Positions 23,701 through 34,433 of a stretch of 64,000 nucleotides of DNA are shown piece by piece. The stretch's first letter is position 1. Each line of letters opens with the position of its first letter. The stretch comes from Isoetes taiwanensis (lineage: Eukaryota > Streptophyta > Lycopodiopsida > Isoetales > Isoetaceae). The notes below the pieces were generated by a model. That model made no database searches, was not told the origin of the DNA, and was given only the letters and a program-made list of their open reading frames with translations. Made by a program: the position numbers and the translations under genes. The stretch spans positions 8,327,408 through 8,391,407 of the forward strand of contig JAJEKV010000062.1 in assembly GCA_021234155.1 (NCBI GenBank), written 5' to 3'.

Positions 23701-24748
23701 ACAGGTTCTTACATTCTACTGTAGCTGTGTCCAAATGTAAATATTGAGGATGTTCAAATTTTATTCAGCTTGTAATTTATGTTTTTAATACAATGCGGCA
23801 GACTCTTTGCGACATTAGATCCACAACTTCGAAGTGTTGTTCTTCCATCAGGGTACCTACACATGTTGTGTAGCTTTCATTTTCGTATCTAGTTAAGGTT
23901 TCTTTGTTCTAATCTAAAGTTTATAGGAGGAAAGTCCTTTTCAGTGATACTGTTGGTTTCATTTCAGATTTACCAACCCAGGTAAGAAGATGCTTGCCAT
24001 TGACCTTGTGTTGGTTATGTTCACCTGACAAATCTGTTGCTGTTTCTATTACATAGCTTGTGGAGGCATTTCATGCAACTCTGGAAGAAGTAGTGGAAGC
24101 AGACCTTATTTTGGTAAGCAGAGATAAGCTTGTCCTTTGATCACAATTCTTCTTTATGATACATGGTTATTGCTCCAGCATGTTATGGATTACAGTGCTC
24201 CGAACATGGAAGAGCAACAATCAACAGTCCTTCAGGTGCTTAAAGATATTGGAGTTCCTGAGGAGAAGCTTGAGACTCACCTAGTAGAAGCCTGGAACAA
24301 GGTTGTCAAATTTCTGCATTAGATTTATTTGCTGAATTTCCGAACATGCATTTGATGGTTGATACGCTTGCTAGATGATGATTAAAATGTGATGAAAGGA
24401 TTCACGCTGTTGTACATGCAGGTGGACCTAGTTCAAAAGATAGCAAACGATGATGGGGAAGAGGAAGGAAAATGTCTTTTGCTAGACGGACAGGCAGATG
24501 ATGGTCTAAAAGACGATGAGGATAATATAATAAATGAAGAGGCGTCAGAACAGTCATTTATTTATAGCTCCTCCTGGCAGGAAAGATCGCAAGAACGGGG
24601 TAATGCATTGAAACCTGATATTTGGTCCTCATCCATACTACATGGAAAGGTTTCTAGAGTTGCAACATCTGCTATAAAGGGGATTGGCTTACATGAGCTT
24701 CTAGATGCAATTGACAAGAAGCTTGAGAAGGTCTCAATGGCGACGTGA
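20756..24748 (+). CDS. HflX-type GTP-binding protein, organelle-targeted
   Basis: A 507-aa product is assembled from 13 exons: 20756-21089, 21263-21327, 21806-21868, 22385-22474, 22567-22679, 22767-22835, 23037-23157, 23649-23704, 23802-23852, 23927-23981, 24057-24113, 24179-24301, 24422-24748. All junctions use GT-AG and keep frame. HflX proteins are ribosome-associated GTPases. The basic, serine-rich N-terminus suggests mitochondrial or plastid import. Visible motifs are the HflX block FTGGAGETEIQLQRRR (about 230-245), P-loop GYTNAGKST (281-289, split by the exon 7/8 junction), DTVGF (328-332), NKVD (398-401, across the exon 12/13 junction) and SAIKG (482-486). Between the last two lies an acidic, low-complexity insert (about 408-475), typical of one plant branch of the family. 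A second in-frame ATG at 20792 could be the start instead. The family call is firm; the target organelle is inferred. Confidence 0.93.
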
Positions 24749-26965
24749 TCTGTGCCTGCCTTCCTACTCTTTCTGATGTTTCGTCTGGAAGGCAGATAAA
24801 GATGGCATTTGTAAAGAAAAAAGGAGTTGCAGATTGTATCTACCTAGGTTCAGTAATATGATCTCATAGTCTGTTTATCCACACTCAATTTTCAGCAAGC
24901 AGGCCCCTGGAAAATATTTGAGAAAGGCATGGAATCTTCGTTGAAGAGTGAAAAGAAAATTACAATGTAAAAATTGACCTGTAAAGTCAATTAAGAACTA
25001 CAAATAGATGAAATGCGAATTAAAGAACTAAACAAATAATTTTCTTATTCAAGTCTCCCGGTGTGCTACTACATGGGGCATTATATGTACATTTATGTTT
25101 GTATAGGGGTAAGCTGTACGGTTTTCATTTATTTGTCCGGTGGATGATCTGGCCGGTGGCAGCTAGGAGCACCTCACTGGAGCAAACAGGAAAAGCTGGA
25201 CCAAAAAACTTACCGTAACATCTTCTTTACTGTTTTTATTTGTGCAGCCAGTTATTACTTGTGCGGCTAGTTATTGAGAATAGGAGGATCTTTACCGTTT
25301 TTATTTGTGCAGCTAGTTATTGAGAATAGGATAGATAGATAGTTATCGAGAATAGGCACCAGCTGGAAATTGTGGAGCAAAGTAGCAAACATTTGAGCAA
25401 AAAAGGAGATTTACCCAAAGAACATTTTGACTGGATCACATCCAGATGTTAGCTTGGTGAAATTTGCTTTTGAAAGTAAATCAGGTTGCTCGGGTATTGT
25501 TGTGATATGATACAATACAATGGCAAATTGGTAGTTGAAATTAATAGATTAATAAGGTGCATGCATGTACGGAGTGAGGAATTGTAACTAGAAAGAATCG
25601 ACATCTCTTAGAAAGTACAATGAAAGAGAAGGAGAAGACAATTCCATTAAGGAATGAGATATTGCAGCTTGAAGGTGACAGGCTTCTTATGGATTGTGTG
25701 CTCAAATTGACATTACAGGAATGTGAGGATGAGAAGAATCGTGCAAATGCTTTTTCCCATATATTGGATTCAGGCAATTTCTAGTGAGGTAGAAAGCTTA
25801 TCCAGTTAACCTTCAAAAGATATAGAAATCGGACATTTTTGGACAATATAAGGGCTGTAGACTTCAAAAGATATAGAAATCGGACATTTTTGGACAATAT
25901 AAGGGCTGTAGAAGAAGCAGAAGAAGCAGATTAATGATTTTGGCCAGAGACATAATGCCTTTTTGCATATCTCCCTCCAAGAATATCAGATTCAGGCGAT
26001 TGGATGGATGGAAAGCTTATCGAATGAGCTTTCCAATGATATAAAATTCAACATAGTTGAGAGAAAAAGGCATGCGAAAAAATCCGATTGGAAATTTCGG
26101 CCAGATTCGGGGGAAAAAAAGCTTGAAGAAAAGCTTGAATAAATTTGATACTCGAAAATGAGAATAGGGTAACAAAACAGAGAGGGTGTAACTAAGAAAA
26201 CTAAGAACAAACCAAGGGTAAGCAGAAAAGAAGGTGACATCAAGGCTCAAAGATTCAGCTCAGAGAGAATAATGTGATACATATTTGTGACTAATAGTTT
26301 TTGTTAATTTCATTTGCACCATCGGAACTTCCTTTTTTTGATGGACAAAGAATTCTATTAATCTGCACATATATAAATTTTTTTCCTTAGATTCGATCCT
26401 TTTGTGCTTAATATTTTAGTGACATGTACGTAGTTTTTTTCCTGGGTACAATCTCTGGTGTGATTTTCAAGTAAATTTTTATTGCATATAGACATCTTGT
26501 GAAAATTATTCTGGAAGATCTGTAGAGGCCCTGCGCTTGCTGTGATTGCCATCGCTGTAAGCTCTAATTCATGGGTGCAGATTTTGGCTGTGACTATGGA
26601 ATTTCGGCCGTGGATAAAAATTCCTTAATGTTTTCTAGATTGGGGCAGACCCTTCGACAACAAGCTTGCCTGCACGACAACAAGCTTCTATAAATTTTCA
26701 TATGTCACATGCATGCATCTTTGAACAGAGGAACAAAAGAAAATATGCTAAGGCTACATCCCAATTGGATGTAGTGGATTCCCGTGGCTAGAAGACATGC
26801 CGATGACATCCACCGCATAGTATACAATAGCAATGTACCCATCTGAAACAATTGAAAAAAGTTATTATGACAGAGACATGGAGAAACGACTTTCAATCCG
26901 ACCCTAGAAATTTAACCTAGATAAAAATTTGCCGTCAATTGCTAATTGGGTTATTGGGTCTATTG
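24749..26965. other. No gene seen; 3' flank and repeats
   Basis: Downstream of the HflX stop. A stretch at 25235-25370 repeats the phrase TTTGTGCAGCTAGTTATTGAGAATAGG in degenerate form. Around 25550-26250 the sequence is purine-rich on the + strand, without a gene. No canonical poly(A) signal stands out. Confidence 0.4.
25811..25912. repeat. 51-bp tandem duplication
   Basis: Two identical 51-bp units (25811-25861 and 25862-25912) beginning CTTCAAAAGATATAGAAATC, followed by a GAAGCA repeat. The identity suggests a recent event. Confidence 0.9.
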
Positions 26966-26969
26966 CATA

Positions 26970-27720
26970 TGCTGAATCAAGGGAATTGCACAAGCACTGT
27001 TGGCTTATGAAAAACAACTGAGTAATATGGGGACTGATAAAGTGGTACCATGCTGGGAGTATCAAGCTCATTCGTTAGGATTTTCCAAATAAACTTGGAG
27101 ATGAGGACCTTGCTATGAAGAGAAAGGTCTAAGATCCCGAGTCCTTCCGTGGCTTTGGGATGCACACACTTCCACCAGGCAACTTTAACCACATCACCTT
27201 CCTCATTACCTCCCCAAATGAAGTTATTGACAAGAGAGGAGATTTCCGAAGCCATGATGACAGAGGCCATATACATATGCGTGGAGCATAATACAAATTT
27301 TGCCGTTGTAATTGTTCCGACCATTGAGAGCTTTCCACCTTTTCACCAATTGAGGTGTTGGCGAAACCTACCAATATATCTCCTCAAATACCATTGGCAA
27401 AAATATCTATGCCAAATGGAATACCCAATAGTTTGGAGCATCTACCTTGCGGCTGCATCTGGCAAGGAAAGTTAGACAAATGGCAGGCATTGGCTTGGAT
27501 GAGGGCCACAACGCCGAACACTTTGTCTTTATTAGACAACATATCTATGCATATGTAGTTTTTTGTACTACGGAAACGGGAAAAACAACCTCTCAGTATG
27601 ACTAGCAGCGTGGGCTCCTTTAGTGGCATCACTGATACTGACAGCCTAAATTCTATTAAAGAATGGCATATCGGGTTTTGTATTAATAGATCCAAAACAA
27701 ACCCGAAGCTAGCTTCATTC
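26970..27720 (-). pseudogene. LINE ORF2 C-terminal remnant (plant L1 type)
   Basis: On the minus strand, 27374-26977 carries the region after the RT domain of plant L1-like elements. It reads KLSMVGTITTAKFVLC, then NNFIWGGNEEGD, then VAWWKCVHPKATEGLGILDL, the usual FLWG and WxxvC-PK-GGLG-RdL signature. Upstream, 27695-27384 is another frame that probably encodes the preceding thumb. Frame shifts separate the pieces. The catalytic RT core and both ends are missing. Confidence 0.75.
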
Positions 27721-29002
27721 AGAAGGCTGCAAAAATTTCAGTAGATTAGGCATGAAAACTTTGTTCTTCTCCTTAAAATAGAATAGAATAGAGTAGAATG
27801 GTTTTTACCGTCCATGGAGACCAATCGGCCTATGGGAGAAACATGCTTGCTTTTCATTTTCTTAGAGAAAAGGTTTTGATCTGGCTAGAAAGAGTACAAA
27901 GATAAATAAAAGAGAAATGACTGCAGAGGTGAGAAAAAGGAAATAGAGATTACAAATCCATAAAATACGTTGGAGCTCTTCTCTTATTGGTCATTTCCAA
28001 ATGTAATAAGCATAAACAAAAGTTGTCTCCACCTGAACATTACATAAATATAAAGGTGCCCTCATTTCTCTGGGCCTGTAATTGAAGAGCTATTTCCTAA
28101 GCCACATGTAATTGGAGAGTTCATTTGGCCTTTCGATGTGCAGTAAAATCAATAGCCTTAAGTTTTTAAAGTGAAAGCACACTTTTATTATTTATGTAAT
28201 GCTAGTGAGTTGGAATTGCGTGCATATGATGTTAGGATATGATGGTTTCATGTGATGATAGCATAAAATGGATTTAGTAGTATACATCATATCATGCATT
28301 CAAAAGGAGTCTTTTATTTGCCTAATTTTTGGATTTCCCTGGGGCAAGCCCTTTGTAGTGGGGGTTAGAGAAATTTCTAAATATATTCGTAGTGGTCAAT
28401 GGTTTCTTGGATTTTGGCCTAAATCGATATGATGAATCAGCATGTGCAGTTCACATTAAAGAACACTCGAAGGGGCAGATTGAATCTCGATGTTAATGTG
28501 TTCATATCTTCCATGTGGACCAAGGATTATTTTTATCCATGTGTTTCGCATGTTCGCTAGGGATTTTATCCATGGCATTTAAAAGTCGAATATTTAATGT
28601 TGGTCAATGTCAAATTGACATGTCATTCATTCGCAGGATACTCTGTGTTCCACGCAGCGTGGAAGTTAAATTTTTTTCCAACGTGGCGTTGCCGAAACCT
28701 ATTTTTAAAGTCCAGGCGATATTGGCTGGCCTTAAGAAATCCAAAAATTGTCTGCTGGTCATTCTTCGCCACGTGGACAAGGAAGCCTTCGTTGAAAATT
28801 TGTTGAAAATTTTGGTACGTGGAAATATCCACGTGGTATCCAAATTGCCATGCCGTTGAATGCTTCCTGCAGAGAACCCATTTTTTTTACGCGACTTTTG
28901 TGCCACGTCGACAAAAAATATTAAAAGATTTTCAACATAGTGGAATCTCACCCTAAATCATTCTCACAGGCAAGAACCGGTAAGGGATTCCAGTTTAAAC
29001 TG
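27721..29002. other. No gene seen; flank of Copia element 1
   Basis: Non-coding. 28640-28915 contains many ACGTGG or CCACG motifs (for example GCCACGTGGAC and ATCCACGTGG) and partly self-complementary text, in which overlapping frames occur on both strands without family resemblance. It does not match the outer part of the 3' LTR at 33718-34085, so the left end of the Copia element is missing here. Confidence 0.5.
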
Positions 29003-29350
29003 GGAGGAGTGGTGCCGTAATCATGGTGTAGATCCGGCAGCATTTTAGCTAGTCAATATATGAACAGTATTGGGTGAATAATGCACGAATTCTGCTACAG
29101 TGAATGACTAAGTATTTCAATGGTCATTACTATGTGTTCTTGTTTTATTTGAACTATAGAGAATTAGAGACCACTACTTGGCTTCTCTATTAGTTCTTAT
29201 TTGAAGGAAATCACTCGTGTTGATAAACTTTGATGTGAATACAAGTTTGACTAGGCTATATGTTGTTTGAAATCTATGCAAAGTTAAAACCTTACTAGGC
29301 ATACAAGAACTAGATTGATTACCATATTTGATCTTCTATATTACTCTACA
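29003..29350 (+). repeat. 5' LTR of Copia 1, truncated
   Basis: Identical but for one base to 34086-34433, ending TACTCTACA. Homology with the 3' LTR stops abruptly at 29003, inside a GGAGGAG motif that also ends the polypurine tract (33711-33717). This hints at a microhomology-driven deletion. Promoter sequence (U3) is largely gone, so expression from this copy is doubtful. Confidence 0.9.
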
Positions 29351-29351
29351 G

Positions 29352-29363
29352 TGGTATCAGAGC
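29352..29363 (+). other. Primer-binding site, initiator Met-tRNA type
   Basis: TGGTATCAGAGC, one base after the LTR end. This is the complement of the 3' end of plant initiator methionine tRNA, the usual primer for Copia elements. Confidence 0.95.
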
Positions 29364-29369
29364 TATAAG

Positions 29370-32300
29370 ATGTCTAGTAGGTTTGCAGCAAGCTTGTTAA
29401 ACACTATTGATGTGTACAAAGGTGGCCCAGGGTTCCAGGTGTGGAAGGATGCCATCAAGTATGTATTAGAGGTGGAAGACCTCTGGGATCTGGTAGATCC
29501 AAATAGCTCAGTTGGAGCAGTTGGTGCTGGAGCAGGAATACTGACCAGATCAGATTCTACAGGGTCTGCTGCAGGTACAGAAACTCAGCCAACAGCAGGC
29601 AGTGCTAGTGTAACAGGTGGAGGAGCCAGTGGTTCCAGTGGAGGCAAATCTATGCAAGCCAAGGCAAAGGAAGCGCAAGGGATTATATGTTGTAAGGTAA
29701 GTCCCTCAATTCGTCTCAAACTTAGATCTCTTGGACCTAGAGAGATGTGGAAATTTTTATTGAAACACTACAAAGAAAAAACTTCCTCACAAATTGATTT
29801 ACTTGAAAATGAATTAAGAGGATTGAAGTTGAGAGAGGATGAAGATGTGGGAGAGTTTTTCAGCAAATTTGATAATCTAATAGTAGATCTAAGTGGGGCT
29901 GGAGTTGAAATCTCAGAAAGAAGCCAAGTCTTACAAATTTCTAGAGCCATAGGCGAAAATGAAACCTTAGCCTTGTTCATAAGGAATTCTTGTAGATCCA
30001 GAGAAGAAGCTGAGGTTACCTTAAGAACAGAATGGGAACAAAAGAAGATCTTGAGGCAAAGCCAAAATGAAGAAACTCCTGAAGTGTTAGTTGTCAAAAG
30101 AAAAGATAAAGTGGTGTGTTATAACTGCCATGAGTTAGGGCATTATAAAAATGAGTGTCCTAGACTTAAAAAAGAGTTTAATTGCTACACATGTGGAGGA
30201 AGGGGACATGCAGCATCTAAGTGTCCAACTCCAAAGAATTTTGGTAAATCTCGAGGTAGAGGAGAGTCTAGCAGGGGCAGATCTGGAAGAGGAAGAGGTC
30301 GAGGGTATGATAAAGCATATATTGCCCAAGAACAAGAAGTATCTTCAAAGGGAGTGGCTGAAGAGGAAGATGAAGATGAGGTACATACTGAATTTGCTGT
30401 GATAAATGATAGTATTGGTACTAATAAATCTGATCACTTGATAGTTGATAGTGGAGCTGAAAGATCAGTAGTGCAATCTACTGATCTCTTGAAGAATATT
30501 TCTGCTACAAGCTCCAGGAAAATTCAAGTGGGAAATGGAGCTCTTCAAGAGGTGAAGGGGACTGGTCTGTTACAGCTTGAAGACCTTAAGGGAAACATTG
30601 TAAACATAGAGAATGTTCTATGTGTGCCAGCAATAATTAAAAATTTGATCTCAGTTAGTCAATTATGTGATTTGGGGTATCGAGTGGTGTTTGAAGGAGA
30701 CAATTGTAATGTATATATGAATAATGAATTGAAGTTTGTTGCCAAAAGGGTTGGAAATCTTTTTGAATTGGATAATGTGATGCATCATAACATTAATGCT
30801 ATACAAGAGGACAGTGTTGACTTGTGGCACAAAAGGCTAGCACATACAAATTACAAAAATCTGAAACTCCTATTGAAACATGGCTACATAGACTATCATG
30901 ATCATAAGGCAAACGGGTTTATCTGTGAAGGTTGTGCTTTAGGAAAATTAAACAGGCTGCCATTCCATAAAAGTAGAACTAGAGCTCAACAAGTTTTGGA
31001 ATTGGTACATTCAGATTTGTGTGGCCCCTTGAATGTGCAAAGTAGAAACAATAAAAGGTACTTTATAACATTCACTGATGACTATAGTAGGAAATGCAAG
31101 ACGTACTGTTTGGCAAGGAAATCTCAGGCTTTAAATGCATTCAAGCAGTATGTAGCAGAGATGGAGAGAGAAACAGGTCAGAAACTTAAATGCATTAGGT
31201 CTGATAGAGGAGGAGAGTATCTGGCCAAACAATTCAAGCAATTTTGCATTGCTCATGGTATAAAGAGGCAGCTGACCTGCAGATATTCCCCTCAGCAAAA
31301 TGGGGTTTCTGAGAGGAAGAACAGAACCTTGATGGATGCAGTGAGAGCAATGATCAAGGGAAGTGGTCTGCCTAATAAACTATGGGAAGAAGCCTTGAAT
31401 ACTGCAGTCCTAATACAAAACATGTTGCCACTAGCCAGCCTAAAGGGTAACATCCCAGATATTATTTGGAATCCAAACAAAAAGCCAAACTATGAAAGGT
31501 TAAAGGCCTTTGGCTGCTTGGTGTATACTCATGTACCAACTGAACTAAGAAAAAAATTAGACAACAAGGCTGAAATAGGATTCCTTGTGGGGTTTGATGA
31601 GGAATCTAAAGGTTACAGGATATATGTACCTGAAACCAAATCTATCATTATTAGCAGGGATGTTTTGTTCAATGAGGGCATCCTATATAAGGATAGATAT
31701 AAAAAGGGACTGAAAACTGTCATAACAAAGCCTGAGGTACAACCTAGATTTGAAATAGATGATTTAGATGACAATGAGGAAGAGATTCCAAGTTCAGCAG
31801 AAATAGATGTTCCAGAGATAGCAAAGGAACCTACAGAGGAGCAAGATCAAGGTGGTTCAGGGGATCAGCACTTAGTAAAGAAGAAAAGGAAAACTCAGGC
31901 CGAGAAACTAATAGAAGAAGCTAAATTAGAAGAAGGAAAATTATATGGCAGAAATGAATTGGGAAGGAGCAGAAGAGTTGTTGCATTTGAACATGAACAA
32001 ATTATGGCCCTATTAGAAGATGAAGTAATTCCTCAAAGCTTTGAGGAAGTTCAGCAAAGTAAGGACAAAGATAAGTGGATAGCAGCTATGGATGATGAGA
32101 TTAAGTCATTCCAAGAGACTAAAACTTATGAGATGGTCAAATCTGATGGTAAGCAGAATATTATTGGAAGTAAATGGTTGTACAAAATAAAACTAAACCC
32201 TGATGGTACTAAGAAATATAAAGCAAGATTGGTTGCTCAGGGATACACACAGAAAAAGGGACGAGACTATGACGAGACTTATTCTCCTATAGTCAAGCTT

Positions 32301-33674
32301 ACAAGCATCAGAGTGTTGCTAGCTATGGCAAATGCAATGAATTTGGAGATACATCACATGGATGTAAAAACTGCTTTTTTGAATGCAATTCTTGAAGAGG
32401 AAGCTTATATGAAACAGGCTCCAGGATATTCACATGGAAATGATATGATATGGAAGCTTAACAGGGCAGTGTATGGGCTGAAACAATCACCAAGGGAATG
32501 GTATCTATGTATAAATCAATTCTTGCAGGAACAGGGCTTCCAAAAATTGCAAAATGATGGGAATCTTTATAGATTTGAGCAAAATGGAGAATATTGCATT
32601 ATTGCCTTATATGTTGATGATTGTATTATGGTTGCAAGTTCTATACAAATTCTGAACAGGTGCAAAGATATCCTAAAGGCTAGGTTTCAAATGTCAGACC
32701 TAGGTGAGCTGAAAAAATTCCTTGGAATTGAGGTCATCAGGAACAGAGAGTTGAAATGGATAAAACTGCACCAAAGCACACATATTGCAAATATGCTAAA
32801 AAGGTTTAACCTTACAGAAGCTAAGCCTTCCAAAATTCCCATAGTAATAGGGCATAGGCTAACAGAGGTTCACAATATCACCAATGAGGAAATCATTGCA
32901 ATGGAAAATGTGCCGTATAGAGCTCTAATTGGGTGTTTACTGTTTTTGGCAAATAGCACAAGACCTGACATAGCATATGCGGTCAACATCTTGAGCAGAA
33001 GAAATCATGATGCTACTAAAGCTCATTGGGAGGCAGCTAAAAAAGTCCTCAAATATCTAAAGGGCACTCAAACACATGGTATTTGCTTCAACTCAGAAGA
33101 TCTGACAATGATAAGTTATAGTGATGCAGATTGGGGAGGGGATCTGCACACAAGGAAATCAACATCTGGCTATGCAATCTTCTTAGGAGGAGGAGTAATA
33201 AATTGGAAGTGCAAAAAGCAAACTGCAGTAGCAATGAGTTCAGCTGAAGCAGAATATGCTGCATCCTCTCTAGTTGCCAAAGATGTAGTCTGGTTGAGGA
33301 GATTGCTTAATGAAATAGGATGCAGACAACAAGCACCAACAGAAATTTTAACTGACAGCCAGAGTTGTATACAAATTGTCAAGAACCCAATCTATCATGA
33401 TAGAACAAAACATATTGAGCGAAGCATGCACTTCATAAGGGATCTAGCTGAGAAAAAGATCATACAGATGACTTATGTTGATACCAATAATCAAGTTGCA
33501 GACATATTCACCAAAACCCTGCCAGAAACTAAACTTGTAAGGTTCAGGAGTAAATTAAATGTGACAGAAGATATTGCAGGGTTACAGATTCTTATTCAAG
33601 TTGCAGACACTGAAACTAAATCAGTAAAATTCAGGGATAAATTAACTGTATCAGAATATGGTGCAGACTTATAG
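29370..33674 (+). CDS. Copia Gag-Pol polyprotein, intact
   Basis: 1,434 aa without a stop. I start at the ATG at 29370, after the primer-binding site; the open frame extends to 29328, but that part overlaps the site. Domains in order: Gag with two CCHC zinc knuckles (starting at residues 250 and 272); aspartic protease (DSGA, D360); integrase with H487, H492, C519, C522 and catalytic D549, D612, E648 (35 residues between the last two); reverse transcriptase with D998 and YVDD (D1083, D1084); RNase H with DADW (D1252, D1254). All key residues are present. The C-terminus is unusual: after the normal end (ADIFTKTLPETK, FRSKL) a second, similar stretch (ADTETK, FRDKL) is appended, probably an internal tandem duplication. 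Coding capacity looks functional. Confidence 0.95.
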   Translation: MSSRFAASLLNTIDVYKGGPGFQVWKDAIKYVLEVEDLWDLVDPNSSVGAVGAGAGILTRSDSTGSAAGTETQPTAGSASVTGGGASGSSGGKSMQAKAKEAQGIICCKVSPSIRLKLRSLGPREMWKFLLKHYKEKTSSQIDLLENELRGLKLREDEDVGEFFSKFDNLIVDLSGAGVEISERSQVLQISRAIGENETLALFIRNSCRSREEAEVTLRTEWEQKKILRQSQNEETPEVLVVKRKDKVVCYNCHELGHYKNECPRLKKEFNCYTCGGRGHAASKCPTPKNFGKSRGRGESSRGRSGRGRGRGYDKAYIAQEQEVSSKGVAEEEDEDEVHTEFAVINDSIGTNKSDHLIVDSGAERSVVQSTDLLKNISATSSRKIQVGNGALQEVKGTGLLQLEDLKGNIVNIENVLCVPAIIKNLISVSQLCDLGYRVVFEGDNCNVYMNNELKFVAKRVGNLFELDNVMHHNINAIQEDSVDLWHKRLAHTNYKNLKLLLKHGYIDYHDHKANGFICEGCALGKLNRLPFHKSRTRAQQVLELVHSDLCGPLNVQSRNNKRYFITFTDDYSRKCKTYCLARKSQALNAFKQYVAEMERETGQKLKCIRSDRGGEYLAKQFKQFCIAHGIKRQLTCRYSPQQNGVSERKNRTLMDAVRAMIKGSGLPNKLWEEALNTAVLIQNMLPLASLKGNIPDIIWNPNKKPNYERLKAFGCLVYTHVPTELRKKLDNKAEIGFLVGFDEESKGYRIYVPETKSIIISRDVLFNEGILYKDRYKKGLKTVITKPEVQPRFEIDDLDDNEEEIPSSAEIDVPEIAKEPTEEQDQGGSGDQHLVKKKRKTQAEKLIEEAKLEEGKLYGRNELGRSRRVVAFEHEQIMALLEDEVIPQSFEEVQQSKDKDKWIAAMDDEIKSFQETKTYEMVKSDGKQNIIGSKWLYKIKLNPDGTKKYKARLVAQGYTQKKGRDYDETYSPIVKLTSIRVLLAMANAMNLEIHHMDVKTAFLNAILEEEAYMKQAPGYSHGNDMIWKLNRAVYGLKQSPREWYLCINQFLQEQGFQKLQNDGNLYRFEQNGEYCIIALYVDDCIMVASSIQILNRCKDILKARFQMSDLGELKKFLGIEVIRNRELKWIKLHQSTHIANMLKRFNLTEAKPSKIPIVIGHRLTEVHNITNEEIIAMENVPYRALIGCLLFLANSTRPDIAYAVNILSRRNHDATKAHWEAAKKVLKYLKGTQTHGICFNSEDLTMISYSDADWGGDLHTRKSTSGYAIFLGGGVINWKCKKQTAVAMSSAEAEYAASSLVAKDVVWLRRLLNEIGCRQQAPTEILTDSQSCIQIVKNPIYHDRTKHIERSMHFIRDLAEKKIIQMTYVDTNNQVADIFTKTLPETKLVRFRSKLNVTEDIAGLQILIQVADTETKSVKFRDKLTVSEYGADL

Positions 33675-33706
33675 ACCTACTGTTGCAGACTGACAGACTG
33701 ATAAGC

Positions 33707-33717
33707 TGAAGGAGGAG
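33707..33717 (+). other. Polypurine tract of Copia 1
   Basis: GAAGGAGGAG directly before the 3' LTR start TGTTAAG, 33 bp after the stop codon. It is the plus-strand primer site in LTR elements. Confidence 0.8.
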
Positions 33718-34433
33718 TGTTAAGTTGTCAGCTTATAAGTCATGGTTGCAGTGAAATGGTCAAGGATGTGGAATGGTGCAAATTAAGGAGAGTTGTTCAA
33801 TGCACAATCATGGTTGAGTGCACAAACGTATAATATGGTATGGAATGCCATGATTAATATTTTAAGGAGCATAAAATTCCAATGGTTGGAAAATCCGGAA
33901 AGTGATGCCACGCTTGTGGGATAATTGCTTGTGGGATAATTGCTGGAACATCTTATTAACGAAGTCATGGCTGTGGGATATATGCAGGAATCAAAGGCCT
34001 CAAAGTAGTAAGTTGATCTGGCACGTAACCGCCGGAATGGAGGAGATATAGCCGACTATCCATTGAACACAGTGATTCGGAAGGTGGAGGAGTGGTGCCG
34101 TAATCATGGTGTAGATCCGGCAGCATTTTAGCTAGTCAATATATGAACAATATTGGGTGAATAATGCACGAATTCTGCTACAGTGAATGACTAAGTATTT
34201 CAATGGTCATTACTATGTGTTCTTGTTTTATTTGAACTATAGAGAATTAGAGACCACTACTTGGCTTCTCTATTAGTTCTTATTTGAAGGAAATCACTCG
34301 TGTTGATAAACTTTGATGTGAATACAAGTTTGACTAGGCTATATGTTGTTTGAAATCTATGCAAAGTTAAAACCTTACTAGGCATACAAGAACTAGATTG
34401 ATTACCATATTTGATCTTCTATATTACTCTACA
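33718..34433 (+). repeat. 3' LTR of Copia 1, full length
   Basis: 716 bp from TGTTAAG to TCTACA, with the usual TG and CA ends. It contains a 17-bp tandem motif (GCTTGTGGGATAATTGC region, 33912-33945). An alternative reading would start the LTR at TGGTGCC (34093), after another purine run, giving about 341 bp. The seven extra matching bases upstream in the 5' copy argue against that. Confidence 0.8.

Larger units (their letters stand above)
29003..34433 (+). mobile_element. Ty1/Copia LTR retrotransposon 1, young, 5' LTR truncated
   Basis: A nearly complete element: partial 5' LTR, primer-binding site, one intact Gag-Pol frame, polypurine tract and full 3' LTR. The 348 bp shared by both LTRs differ at one position I could see (29067 G, 34150 A), so the insertion is recent. 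The outer 368 bp of the LTR are absent on the left, and no 5-bp target duplication could be recognised. The left edge was therefore lost or rearranged after insertion. The integrase-before-RT order defines Copia. Confidence 0.9.

Noticed and set aside
29328-29369. Upstream in-frame start for the Copia 1 polyprotein
   Set aside because: It lies in the LTR end and primer-binding site. The ATG at 29370 gives the usual Gag start.
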